NCBI RefSeq assembly: GCF_000260135.1
Contig: NZ_JH651384.1
Span: forward strand, 3,766,693 to 3,830,692
Length of the DNA stretch: 64,000 nucleotides
Source of the DNA: Thiothrix nivea DSM 5205
GTDB taxonomy: Bacteria; Pseudomonadota; Gammaproteobacteria; Thiotrichales; Thiotrichaceae
Direction of reading: 5' to 3'
How positions within the stretch are numbered: position 1 is the first letter of the stretch; each line of letters opens with the position of its first letter. This document shows, piece after piece, positions 1-7,810 of this stretch. The notes under the pieces are model-generated. The model was given only the letters and a program-made list of their open reading frames with translations. It did not search any database and was not told the DNA's origin. The position numbers and the translations under genes were made by a program.

Positions 1-489
1 GCCTTGGGGCATGAAGGTTACCTGACGCCAGCCGTGGAAGGGCAGCATGTTTTCGGTGCGACGTTTGTGCGCAAGGTGCGTGATGCGGTATTGGATGCAG
101 GGGCCGATACCTTCAATTACCACCAGCTTGCGCAGCATTTACCTGCGTTTGCAGCATCCCTCGGGCGGCTTGAAAGTGGCCATGCCGCTATCCGCATGAC
201 TACGCCTGACCGCTACCCAGTAGTTGGGGCATTGCCGGATGTGGCGTTTTTCCAGACAGCTTATGTCGATTTGCGGCATGGCAGGTTAGGGCAGGCATTT
301 CCTGCGGCACAATACCAACCGGGTTTGTTCATGCTGGCGGGCTTGGGCGCGCGGGGGTTGGTGACCAGTGGTTTGTGCGCGGAGTTGCTGGCGGCGCAAC
401 TGAGTGGCGAGCCATTGCCATTGCAGGCAAGCTTGTATGGCAATCTGCACCCGGCGCGGTTTCTGGTACGGCAACTTAAACGCGGGTGA
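1..489 (+). CDS. mnmC: MnmC, C-terminal FAD-oxidoreductase part (5' end outside window)
   Basis: The open frame runs in from the left edge, so only the last 162 residues are visible. They match the end of the FAD-dependent C-terminal domain of the bifunctional tRNA enzyme MnmC, which removes the carboxymethyl group from cmnm5s2U34 in the tRNA wobble position. Diagnostic stretches are GHEGYLTP, a PDRYPVVGALPD block and a glycine-rich LAGLGARGLVTSG near the end, followed by the typical GEPLP...LHPARFLVR tail. The methyltransferase domain of MnmC would lie upstream. Identification rests on remembered family motifs. A monofunctional FAD oxidoreductase is the only realistic alternative. Confidence 0.85.
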   Translation, partial: ALGHEGYLTPAVEGQHVFGATFVRKVRDAVLDAGADTFNYHQLAQHLPAFAASLGRLESGHAAIRMTTPDRYPVVGALPDVAFFQTAYVDLRHGRLGQAFPAAQYQPGLFMLAGLGARGLVTSGLCAELLAAQLSGEPLPLQASLYGNLHPARFLVRQLKRG

Positions 490-495
490 GGCGTT

Positions 496-996
496 TTACT
501 GTTGTGCTGCGCCAGTTTCGCCCTGGTTGGCGCGCAGCTTGTCGATTTCGCTATCGAGCTGCTCGTTTTTGGCGCTGCTCTGTTCAATGGTTTGTTGCAG
601 GTCGGCGTTCGCCTGTGTCAGTGTTTCCACCTGTTGTAATACCTGTTGCAGGGATTGGCGCATGTTGTTGTAGTGTTCACGCTCAGCCGGGGTCAGTTCT
701 GCCAGTTCGGTATCGCTCAGGCTCGGCAAGGCCAGCGGTGGCGGGGCAGGGGGTGTGGCAGCCGCAGGCTGTGCGGGCGTTACAGGTGGCGCGGGCGTTA
801 TTGGAGGTGGTTGAGCCACAACCTGTGCAGGCACTTTGGCAGGCGCGGGGTCTTTGAATGGGCTGGAAAAGACGATCTGTGGTTTCTGTGGTTGTAATGG
901 TTGCAGCTCAGGTGGGAGGTATAGCATGGCAGCGCCTGTTGCCAGCATGATGGTAGCCAGCAGACCAACAATGGTGATGGGATCTTTAGTGGGCAT
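496..996 (-). CDS. Membrane-anchored proline-rich coiled-coil protein, unknown function
   Basis: A 166-aa protein. It opens with one hydrophobic segment (about residues 8-27), then a proline/alanine-rich linker (about 40-95), then a polar Gln/Glu/Leu-rich C-terminal half that looks like a coiled coil (QQVLQQVETLTQAN). The likely topology is an N-terminal anchor with a periplasmic or cytoplasmic stalk. I chose the start MPTKDP because it overlaps the end of the upstream gene by only 11 bases, whereas the longer open frame reads through that gene out of frame. The two genes are probably cotranscribed. No family recognised. Confidence 0.6.
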   Translation of the reverse strand: MPTKDPITIVGLLATIMLATGAAMLYLPPELQPLQPQKPQIVFSSPFKDPAPAKVPAQVVAQPPPITPAPPVTPAQPAAATPPAPPPLALPSLSDTELAELTPAEREHYNNMRQSLQQVLQQVETLTQANADLQQTIEQSSAKNEQLDSEIDKLRANQGETGAAQQ

Positions 997-1429
997 GGGT
1001 AAACAGCTTTTGCCACCAGCGACGGCGGCTATTGGGTTGCGGGAGAGCGGCAGGCAGATTGATGGGCGGCATTTTGGATAATATCCAGCCCGGTAGCGGT
1101 GGGTTGCCGCTGGAACCGCAAGTCGACCCCAGGTTGTGGGGGTCAAAAACTTTAACGTAGGAAGGTTTGTGCATGTCATCGGCATACACGATGCCGCAAT
1201 AATCTTCGTCGTGGTCACGGCGCAGCAATTCATCCAGCTCCCGCACAACGCGGTTAAGCGGCTCACCTGCCAGCGCCGTTACGGGTGGTTCCTCCCCGAC
1301 TGCATAGACGTACCAGCCATTACCGTGATCAGCCAGTACCTGCTTCCACAGTGCGTCAAGTTGATGCCAGCGCAAAATGCCGGAGAAAGAGCCACGGAAT
1401 GCTTGCAGATAAGGGTGTTCTTCACTCAT
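986..1429 (-). CDS. Conserved hypothetical protein, 147 aa
   Basis: A soluble-looking protein rich in Trp, Tyr and acidic residues (RWHQLDALW, GNGWYVYAVGEEPP, RRDHDEDYCGIVYADD). It ends with a basic RRRWWQKLF tail. The central CGIVYADD...VKVFDPHNLGSTCG region resembles a conserved proteobacterial hypothetical family that I cannot name. There is no signal peptide or membrane segment. Its 3' end overlaps the start of the membrane-anchored coiled-coil gene by 11 bases, which suggests one transcript. The ribosome binding site is weak, so the start is the least certain point. Function unknown. Confidence 0.65.
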   Translation of the reverse strand: MSEEHPYLQAFRGSFSGILRWHQLDALWKQVLADHGNGWYVYAVGEEPPVTALAGEPLNRVVRELDELLRRDHDEDYCGIVYADDMHKPSYVKVFDPHNLGSTCGSSGNPPLPGWILSKMPPINLPAALPQPNSRRRWWQKLFTHAH

Positions 1430-1700
1430 GGGTAGCAGCCAATCAATTCCAATGTTGCCAGCATAATTCGGTGGTAAGTGATACTCAAGTGTGGCGGGTA
1501 TTTTTTAAGGCGTGCAATTGACATGGGCTATAGGGGTCAATTACGATATTCGCCCATTGTTATCTGATATATATGACAAGAGAGAGGCAAAAGCAGCGTG
1601 GAGATCTATGCTGCCAATCTGGTTCCACAAAGGAAAAACATAATCCTTCCCCCCTATGTTTCAAAATTTCCATTCCAAAAAATCCCAGGAGATGAAATCA

Positions 1701-2363
1701 ATGAAGAAGATTGCCGTTAGTGTATCTGCGCTGTTCTTGGCGCTTGGCGTTCTGAGTGGTTGTGGTGAGAAAAAAGAAGAAGCCCCAAAAGCTGAAGCAC
1801 CAGCCCAGGAAAGCTCAACAGCCGGCAACGCTATGGATGCGATGAAAGACGCAGCCCAGAGTGCTGGCGATGCCGCTGGACAGGCAATGGATGCAACCAA
1901 AGAAGCTGTTGGCGATGCCGCGCAGGCAGCAGGTGATGCCGCTGGACAGGCAATGGATGCAGCCAAAGAAGCTGCTGGTGATGCCGCCCAAGCCGCCGGT
2001 GATGCCGCTCAGGCAGCCGGTGATGCTGCTGCCCAGGCAGTCGATGCCACTAAAGAAGCCGCTGGTGATGCCGCTCAGGCAGCCGGTGACGCAGCCCAAC
2101 AGGCTGCGGCTCCAGCAGGCGCTGTTGATGGCGAAAAAGTCTACCGTGGCCTGTGCTTCAGCTGCCATGATGCTGGTGTTGCTGGTGCACCAAAGCTGGC
2201 TGACAAAGCGGCGTGGGAACCTCGCATTGCCACTGGCAATGACGCCATGTACACTAGCGCCCTGAACGGTAAAAATGCCATGCCAGCCAAGGGTGGTAAC
2301 CCTGCACTGTCTGAAGATGAAGTCAAGGCAGCGGTTGACTGGATGGTTGCCCAATCCAAGTAA
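1701..2363 (+). CDS. Lipoprotein c-type cytochrome with LEA-like repeat linker
   Basis: A 220-aa protein in three parts. First is a lipoprotein signal (ALGVLSGCGEKK, lipobox LSGC). Second is an Ala/Asp/Gly-rich linker built from repeated 11-residue-like units such as GDAAGQAMDATKEA and GDAAQAAGDAA (about residues 50-140). Third is a C-terminal class I cytochrome c domain with one heme motif CFSCH and a probable axial Met in NAMPAKGGN. The linker resembles amphipathic late-embryogenesis-abundant repeats. AGGAG at 1687-1691 sits 9 bases before the ATG at 1701 and directly abuts the in-frame ATG at 1692, so 1701 is preferred. The role is presumably electron transfer from a membrane-tethered heme arm in the periplasm. 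A strong terminator follows. Confidence 0.8.
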   Translation: MKKIAVSVSALFLALGVLSGCGEKKEEAPKAEAPAQESSTAGNAMDAMKDAAQSAGDAAGQAMDATKEAVGDAAQAAGDAAGQAMDAAKEAAGDAAQAAGDAAQAAGDAAAQAVDATKEAAGDAAQAAGDAAQQAAAPAGAVDGEKVYRGLCFSCHDAGVAGAPKLADKAAWEPRIATGNDAMYTSALNGKNAMPAKGGNPALSEDEVKAAVDWMVAQSK

Positions 2364-2387
2364 TTTCAGTCTTGCTTGAAGCAAACG

Positions 2388-2412
2388 AAAAAGCCCCTTT
2401 CAGGGGCTTTTT
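2388..2412 (+). terminator. Rho-independent terminator after the cytochrome gene
   Basis: The arms AAAAAGCCCCT and AGGGGCTTTTT form a hairpin followed by T-rich sequence, 25 bases after the cytochrome stop codon. Confidence 0.85.
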
Positions 2413-2442
2413 CTTTGTCTATGTGGCGAATGTACCCATCTC

Positions 2443-2523
2443 TTATGATAAGAGCAGCGTAACCCCCAAATTCACTATGGATAGCGAAATCAGCAGTAAG
2501 ATGATTTTATATTCAATGTCCAT
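2443..2523 (-). CDS. Possible 26-aa single-pass membrane peptide
   Basis: A short frame starts at an ATG preceded by a very purine-rich AAAGGGGGG at a suitable distance. It encodes MDIEYK followed by an almost continuous hydrophobic stretch (IILLLISLSIVNLGV) and ends TLLLS. It lies alone between the cytochrome and sulfur globule genes. The strong ribosome binding site and clean transmembrane pattern argue for translation. The small size makes a chance frame possible. Function unknown. Confidence 0.35.
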   Translation of the reverse strand: MDIEYKIILLLISLSIVNLGVTLLLS

Positions 2524-2657
2524 GAACAGCCCCCCTTTGGCTGATTTTTGTTATTATCAAATGCTGTGCCGGTCAATGATGGTGCGCGAAAACTATCACT
2601 CCTCATTAATATCCCCGATCATATTGGTTAGAGAGTGAATAGTTGCTTAACATTTGT

Positions 2658-3230
2658 TCATTGTGCAGGTGTCGGGGCAGTTGTTTGGGGTTGCACTTGT
2701 GCCTGCGCCCGCATTTGCTGTTGCACCTGGTTAAAACTGGGAGCCTGCGCTGCCATTCCATAAGGTGACATCATAGGGTAACCGTATCCGCCCGGCATAG
2801 GGGTATACCCATAAGGCGACCCGTAATAACCCGGATAACCGTATCCCCACGGCCCATTGTTGGTGTAGAAGCTGGTATAACCGTAAAGGTTGTTATAGCC
2901 AGAACCATAACCGTCACTGTAACTATACAGGTTAGCGGCTGTGTTGCCCTGTCCGCTGCCATACACGTCAGACGCCATATCAGTTCTGCCGCTGCCTTTG
3001 AAGGTAACCGCAAAATCAACTGCCCCGTCAGCATCACCTTGCCCGCTTCCCCAGCCATTCACATCACCAGCACCACTGCCGTAGCCTTGGCCGTATGCAT
3101 CGGTATATCCCTGACCGTTCCCCTGGCTTTGCCCGCTTCCGCTGCCATTATCAAAACCATCGAAGAATTCAGCAGCGGCAATTCCCGTGATACCCATGAT
3201 TGAAATGAACAATATCAGCTTGCCTTTCAT
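2658..3230 (-). CDS. Sulfur globule protein (SgpA/SgpB-like)
   Basis: A 190-aa secreted protein. A cleavable signal peptide (MKGKLILFISIMGITGIAAA) precedes FFDGFDNGSGSG and a long Gly/Tyr/Ser/Asp-rich region (GYGSG, GSGQG, SDGYGSGYNN), then a PYGY/GYGYP tract and a Gln/Pro/Ala-rich end. Aromatic glycine repeats after a signal peptide, with a DFAVTFKGSG-type segment, are typical of envelope proteins that coat periplasmic sulfur globules in purple sulfur bacteria and Thiothrix/Beggiatoa relatives. It fits the dsr operon 45 kb away, since stored globule sulfur is the dsr substrate. A generic Gly/Tyr-rich secreted protein is the alternative. Confidence 0.7.
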   Translation of the reverse strand: MKGKLILFISIMGITGIAAAEFFDGFDNGSGSGQSQGNGQGYTDAYGQGYGSGAGDVNGWGSGQGDADGAVDFAVTFKGSGRTDMASDVYGSGQGNTAANLYSYSDGYGSGYNNLYGYTSFYTNNGPWGYGYPGYYGSPYGYTPMPGGYGYPMMSPYGMAAQAPSFNQVQQQMRAQAQVQPQTTAPTPAQ

Positions 3231-3338
3231 CGTTTTTTCCTCCCTAGCGGCCTCATATTCAAGCTATTCTTTTTCAGCAGAATTGTCCATGGCGTAAGTC
3301 AAGCGTGCGGTGGGGTGGATAGTTTCTGTATGATGGAA

Positions 3339-3371
3339 TTGCATGACAGTTTGCTTGTCTGCTTGTATAAT
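3339..3371 (+). promoter_or_regulatory. Probable ssrA promoter
   Basis: A perfect -10 hexamer TATAAT lies at 3366-3371, 28 bases before the mature tmRNA 5' end, which leaves a short leader for RNase P processing. Only weak -35 candidates exist (TTGCAT at 3339-3344 with a long 21-base spacer). Confidence 0.55.
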
Positions 3372-3399
3372 GGAAAATTCGCCGATTTTGGCAGATTCC

Positions 3400-3766
3400 G
3401 GGGGCGACTTGGCTTCGACGTGGATCACAAAGTCTGGGGAGCATGCAGTGGGTGTGGTGACCACTTAAACACTAGTCACAAACAATAGTCGCAAACGACG
3501 ACTCTTACGCTCTCGCCGCTTAATAACCGGTTGAAAGCTGTCTGATCGGTTCTGTGCTTATGCAGGCCGAATATTCAGGCATCATCCAATCATAAGATCG
3601 TGAGGGAGGCTCGCCCAAGGCCAAACCACTAAAACAGTATTGGGACAGCCCGTGAGCAGCCTGTCAGTTGGCGGCAATCGGGTTAAACAAACGACTGACT
3701 AAGCATGTAGCTGGCCTTCAGATGGAGGGTTTGCGGACGCGGGTTCAATTCCCGCCGCCTCCACCA
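3400..3766 (+). ncRNA. ssrA: tmRNA (ssrA)
   Basis: The 5' end GGGGGCGACTTGG pairs with the 3' end CGCCTCC before the CCA tail (GGGGGCG with CGCCTCC, one G-U pair). The T-arm GCGGG-TTCAATT-CCCGC is intact and CCACCA is encoded. The tag frame starts at GCA (3491) and reads ANDDSYALAA, followed by TAA at 3521. The conserved TTCGACG and downstream pseudoknot regions are present. tmRNA rescues stalled ribosomes and marks the nascent chain for proteolysis. The gene is 367 nt and complete. An integrative element starts directly after its 3' end. Confidence 0.95.
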
Positions 3767-3768
3767 AT

Positions 3769-3835
3769 TCAGTGAATCATGACGGTTCACAAAGTACCAA
3801 AAACCCCTTACAGGCGGCAATCTGTAAGGGGTTTT
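3769..3835 (+). repeat. Left direct repeat (att-like) of the ssrA element
   Basis: These 67 bases beginning TCAGTGAATCATGACGG recur without a mismatch that I can see at 14295-14361. The repeat starts 2 bases after the encoded CCA of ssrA and includes the ssrA terminator. The octamer-plus CGCCGCCTC just upstream of it is also present at the right copy, but there 9 bases (CACCAATTC) are missing. Confidence 0.85.
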
Positions 3836-3836
3836 T
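3801..3836 (+). terminator. ssrA terminator
   Basis: The 10-bp stem CCCCTTACAG / CTGTAAGGGG (3804-3813 with 3822-3831) is followed by TTTTT. It lies inside the duplicated att-like repeat, so a second copy exists at about 14327-14361. Confidence 0.85.
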
Positions 3837-3931
3837 GCTTTTTAACGTCCTAAGCAGATTCATGACATCCCAACATTTTGTTGGTATCTTTGTTGGTACT
3901 ACCACCACAAGCCAAGGGAGATACCAACAAT

Positions 3932-5155
3932 ATGAAACGCCTATTGACGGACGCAGCAACAAAGAACGCAAAGCCAACACCAGATGGCAAGCCAAAACGC
4001 TACACAGACGGTGGCGGGCTATACCTGCATGTCACCAGTTCCGGGAAATACTGGCGCTACAACTACCGCATGGACGGCAAACAGAAAACTCTTGCCCTTG
4101 GAGCTTACCCGGATACAAGCCTGAAACAGGCGCGTGAAGGGCATCAGGCGGCGCGTGAACTGTTGGCGCGTGGTATTGACCCATCAAGCCACAAGCAAGC
4201 GGCAAAGGGCGCACGATTGGCAGAGCAAGCAAACAGTTTTGAGGCAGTGGCCTTGGAATGGCATGTGAAGTTTTCCGCAGATCAGGCAGAAAGCCACAGC
4301 AGCAGGAACAAGAGAAGGCTGGAAAAGCACGTTTTCCCCTATGTCGGGGGGCGCATCATTGGAGAGATTGAACCACCAGACATACTGGCAGTCTTGCGCA
4401 AGATCGAAGAAGCCGGAACGCTGGAAACAGCCCACAGGGTCAAGACTATCATCAGTCAGGTATTCCGCTATGCTGTGGCTACTGGCAGGGCTACCCGTGA
4501 CCAAACCGCAGACCTGAAAGGCGCATTGCCACCAGCCAAGGGGAAGCACTTTGCAGCCATCACAGACCCGCAGGAAGTCGGGGAACTGTTGCGGGCTATG
4601 GATGACTACCGGGGCGCAATGGAAACCCGTATAGCCTTGCAGCTTTCCGCCTACCTGTTCACAAGGCCGGGGGAGTTGCGGCAAATGGAATGGGCAGAGG
4701 TGGACACGGTAAAAGCCGTTTGGGTTATCCAGGCAGAGAAAATGAAAGCTGGTAGGGTGCATGTAGTCCCCTTGTGCAGTCAGGCGCTTGCGCTACTGGA
4801 AGAAATGAAGCCAATCACGGGCAAGCGGCGCTATGTGTTTCCTTCCCGCACGGATACCAGCAAGCCAATGAGCAACAACACAATCAGGCAGGCATTGCGG
4901 CGGCTTGGGTACGATAACGACACCATGACCGCGCACGGATTCAGGGCGCTTGCCAGTACCCGGCTGTATGAAATGGGCTTCCATTCCGACCTGATAGAAA
5001 AACAGCTTGCCCATAGTGTTGGTTCTGAGGTGCGCAGGGCATACGACCGCAGCCAACACATTGAACAGCGTACAGCCATGATGCAGACATGGGCTGATTA
5101 TCTGGATAGCTTGCGGGATGGTGCGCAGGTGATACCGTTCAAACGGGTAGGATAG
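3932..5155 (+). CDS. int: Tyrosine-type site-specific integrase (P4/DUF4102 family)
   Basis: A 407-aa recombinase expected to integrate and excise the element at ssrA. The N-terminus (LTDAATKNAKP...YTDGGGLYLHV) is the DUF4102 arm-binding domain. A central SAM-like domain follows, then the catalytic domain with Arg245 (FTRPGELRQ), His335-x-x-Arg338 (AHGFR), His361 and the nucleophile Tyr371 (AYDR). All catalytic positions are present, so it should be active. The ATG at 3932 follows AAGGGAG (3914-3920). An upstream in-frame TTG at 3878 lacks such a site. It lies 100 bases inside the left repeat, reading away from ssrA. Confidence 0.93.
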   Translation: MKRLLTDAATKNAKPTPDGKPKRYTDGGGLYLHVTSSGKYWRYNYRMDGKQKTLALGAYPDTSLKQAREGHQAARELLARGIDPSSHKQAAKGARLAEQANSFEAVALEWHVKFSADQAESHSSRNKRRLEKHVFPYVGGRIIGEIEPPDILAVLRKIEEAGTLETAHRVKTIISQVFRYAVATGRATRDQTADLKGALPPAKGKHFAAITDPQEVGELLRAMDDYRGAMETRIALQLSAYLFTRPGELRQMEWAEVDTVKAVWVIQAEKMKAGRVHVVPLCSQALALLEEMKPITGKRRYVFPSRTDTSKPMSNNTIRQALRRLGYDNDTMTAHGFRALASTRLYEMGFHSDLIEKQLAHSVGSEVRRAYDRSQHIEQRTAMMQTWADYLDSLRDGAQVIPFKRVG

Positions 5156-5197
5156 CCGTAGGCTTTTGACAAGTACCCTTAGAACCATTTTTGAAAT

Positions 5198-5224
5198 AAT
5201 AACCTACTATTTAAGTAGGTTATT
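5198..5224. terminator. Bidirectional terminator between integrase and the DUF4236 gene
   Basis: Perfect 11-bp arms AATAACCTACT / AGTAGGTTATT flank a 5-base loop, located between two convergent genes. Confidence 0.65.
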
Positions 5225-5433
5225 GTGGTGTGACCCATTCCCTTGCTTGGATGTGATTTTCTGAAAACGCCTAGTTATGGCACTGCCAAAACTGACAGAA
5301 GCGGATATTGAACATGGTTCAAGTGCTGGCGCTACACATTGCCACGAACAACACACAGATAATCATCAGCATCCAGAAAAGAGCACGCTTTATCAATGTG
5401 GCACATCCAGAACGTAAGCGCCGTTAAATCGCC

Positions 5434-7059
5434 CTACTTGCCCTTGTCAAAAAAAGGGACTTTTTTCGCACATTTCTCCAGCGGCACATTCCATGGCAGG
5501 AGGGCCTCCCATTTTTCCAGGGTGTCGGCCTGGGCGATATGCTCCAGCAGATAGCGGATATAGGCATACGGTTCGAGGCCGTTGGCCTTGGCGGTTTCAA
5601 TCAGGGAATAACAGGCGGCGCTGGCGCGCGCGCCATGCGGGGTGTCGGCAAACAGCCAGGCTTTGCGGCCCACGGCAAAGGGACGGATGGCGTTCTCCGC
5701 CAGCACATTGCTGATATGCAGGTCGCCGCGTTGGCAGTAGCCACTCAGGTATTCCCACTGGTTGAGGCAGTATTCCATCGCCTTGCGGGTGAGGCCGCCT
5801 TTCATCACCTTGCCGACCTGCGTTTCCAGCCAGGTTTTCAGTTCGTTGAGCAGGGGCACGCTCAACTGCTGGCGCAGGCGGTATTTCTCCGCCGTGTCCA
5901 GGCCCTTGATGTTGTCCTCGATGCGGTAGAGCCTGCGGATCATGCCCAGGGCAATATCCGCCAGGGTGGGTTTGCCACGGGCCTGTTTGCCGCCCGCCGC
6001 CTTGACGGCCTCCACGAACTTGCGGCGGGCATGGTCCCAGCAGCCAATGCGGGTGATGGCGTTGTTGCGGCACACGGCGGCGTAACCGGAATAGCCGTCG
6101 GCCTGGAAAATGCCGTGGAAGTCCATCAGTAGGCGTTCGGGGACGCTCCCCGCCCGGCTGGGGTCGTATTCAAACAAGACCGCCACCTGGTTCGGCGGGC
6201 CGCCCCGCACCACCCACATCCATTTGTCGGCCTGGGCGGTTTTGCCGTCCTCCTTCAGCACCTGGATGCGGGTTTCATCGCCTTGCAGGTAAGCGCCGCT
6301 GTTCTGGGTTTCGCGCAGCAGGTTGAGCAGGGGTTTGAAGCTGTCCTCCAGACGGATGATCCAGTGGGCCATGCTGCTGCGGCTGAGTTCCGCGCCGTGG
6401 CGTTTGAAAATGCCCTCCAGGCGGTACAGGGGCAGGCCATCGGCGTATTTGGCGATGATGACCTGCGTCAGCAGGTTGAGGCTGGCATGGCATTTGCCCA
6501 ACGGATGGGGCGGACGGGCGGCGGCGACCAGCGTTGGCCCGCCATCTGCCGTTGCCGGGGCGGGATCCTGGCTGGCCCCGGCGGCAAACACGGCTTTTTC
6601 CTGCCAGTATTCCAGCACCACCAGTTGCGCCGGGATGTAGTCCAGCTCTTCCTTGACCTTGGTGAAAAACGTGCGGGTCGCCCCGGCTTTTTCCGCATCA
6701 CCCAACAACAGCTCCACCCGTTGGCGCTTCAGCCCGGGCGGGAAGCCGCGCTGGCGTTGGCTGGGGCGGGGCCTGGCGGGTTCCGCCTCCGGCAGTCGTC
6801 CGGCGATGTCCTCCAGCGCGGTTGCCAACTCGGCTTCATCAAACAGGTCAATCTGGAAGGGGAGCTTTTCAGACTGGGCGCTAAACCGCTGTATTTTGGC
6901 CAGGCGCAGCATTTCTTCCAGGAGCTGGATATGGTGGTCACGCTGTTTCAGGACGGCGGCAAATTCCGCCTCTTGCTGCGCCAGCAACTGGCGCAGGCGG
7001 GCAGCGTCCAGGTCGCTATGGGATGTGGTTTTGGGGGCTGGCGGCGGTGCTAAATCCAT
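5434..7059 (-). CDS. tnpC: IS66 transposase TnpC
   Basis: A 541-aa DDE transposase of IS66. It has an N-terminal leucine-rich coiled coil (DLDAARLRQLLAQQEAEF), a zinc-binding/linker region, a central DDE domain (QGDETRIQVLK, FQADGYSGYAAV, GCWDHARRKFVEA) and the C-terminal IS66 segment (ENAIRPFAVGRKAWLFADTPHGARASA). Full length with no frameshift seen. It is the last gene of the IS66 operon, 35 bases after tnpB. A second copy with the same predicted protein lies at 26872-28497. Confidence 0.95.
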   Translation of the reverse strand: MDLAPPPAPKTTSHSDLDAARLRQLLAQQEAEFAAVLKQRDHHIQLLEEMLRLAKIQRFSAQSEKLPFQIDLFDEAELATALEDIAGRLPEAEPARPRPSQRQRGFPPGLKRQRVELLLGDAEKAGATRTFFTKVKEELDYIPAQLVVLEYWQEKAVFAAGASQDPAPATADGGPTLVAAARPPHPLGKCHASLNLLTQVIIAKYADGLPLYRLEGIFKRHGAELSRSSMAHWIIRLEDSFKPLLNLLRETQNSGAYLQGDETRIQVLKEDGKTAQADKWMWVVRGGPPNQVAVLFEYDPSRAGSVPERLLMDFHGIFQADGYSGYAAVCRNNAITRIGCWDHARRKFVEAVKAAGGKQARGKPTLADIALGMIRRLYRIEDNIKGLDTAEKYRLRQQLSVPLLNELKTWLETQVGKVMKGGLTRKAMEYCLNQWEYLSGYCQRGDLHISNVLAENAIRPFAVGRKAWLFADTPHGARASAACYSLIETAKANGLEPYAYIRYLLEHIAQADTLEKWEALLPWNVPLEKCAKKVPFFDKGK

Positions 7060-7094
7060 GGGTTAAATGATAACAAAATCATCAGGATAAGTCG

Positions 7095-7463
7095 CTAAAA
7101 CAGCGCCCCGTAGCACAACTTTTTATGCCCTTTGAGCAGGCTGATGTCATAACCGTCCAGCAGCCAGTTGATCTGCTGGGCCGTCAGCGCCATCACCCCG
7201 CCATCCCCCGTTTGCGGCCAATGGAACTTCTCTTCCGCCAGGGCTTTGTAATACAGCACAAAGCCATTGTCTTCCCAATACAGGCATTTGATTTTCGTGC
7301 GCTGGCGGTTGGTGAAGGCGTACAGCGCCCCGGCAAACGGGTCGTGGCCCAATTCCTGCGCCACGATCGCCGCCAGCCCCTGGGCGGCCTTGCGGAAATC
7401 AATGGGCGGGCGGTAAAGGTAAATGTCCGGCATCTCCCCGGCGGGGCGGAAATAACGGGCCAT
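7095..7463 (-). CDS. tnpB: IS66 accessory protein TnpB
   Basis: A 122-aa IS66 Orf2 protein. Recognised by DIYLYRPPIDFRKAAQGLAA near the N-terminus and YAFTNRQRTKIKCLYWEDNGF in the middle, cited here in parts. It is required with TnpA and TnpC for IS66 transposition, with an undefined biochemical role. I start at the ATG whose first base is also the last base of the tnpA stop codon (TAATG), which suggests translational coupling. The longer open frame upstream overlaps tnpA and is not needed. Confidence 0.92.
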   Translation of the reverse strand: MARYFRPAGEMPDIYLYRPPIDFRKAAQGLAAIVAQELGHDPFAGALYAFTNRQRTKIKCLYWEDNGFVLYYKALAEEKFHWPQTGDGGVMALTAQQINWLLDGYDISLLKGHKKLCYGALF

Positions 7464-7810
7464 TACAACTGCCCCAGCAACCGGCGCAGCAAGGCCACAT
7501 TGCCGGGGTGGATATTCCTGATCACCAGGCCATTCGGCAGGGACAGCTCCAGGCCATCGCCCGTCCGGGCGTCTGTCCCCGGCTGCGCCGGGCGGACAGT
7601 CACGAAACCGGAAGGCTCTGGCAATACCGGGCGTTTGCCATCCCCGGGCGGCTTGCCCGCCGTACCGCATAATTTGCGCCGCCAGTAGACAAAGCCGTGG
7701 TAACTCAACTGTTCCTGTTCACAATACTGGACTCCGGAAAGGCCGGAGGACTGGAAGCGTTGGAGCTGGGCTTGCCAGTACGCCAGACGCCCATCTTGAC
7801 CTGGATTCAT
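7463..7810 (-). CDS. tnpA: IS66 protein TnpA
   Basis: The 115-aa first protein of IS66. The N-terminal half (WQAQLQRFQSSGLSGVQYCEQEQLS, cited as fragments) matches the helix-turn-helix-like start of IS66 Orf1 proteins, and a conserved LELSLPNGLVIRN motif sits near the end. It probably binds the IS ends. The start lies 88 bases inside the IS right end, and its stop overlaps the tnpB start by one base. Confidence 0.88.
   Translation of the reverse strand: MNPGQDGRLAYWQAQLQRFQSSGLSGVQYCEQEQLSYHGFVYWRRKLCGTAGKPPGDGKRPVLPEPSGFVTVRPAQPGTDARTGDGLELSLPNGLVIRNIHPGNVALLRRLLGQL

Noticed and set aside
3264-3464. Minus-strand 66-aa frame
   Set aside because: It overlaps the ssrA promoter and the tmRNA 5' end and shows no protein-like features.
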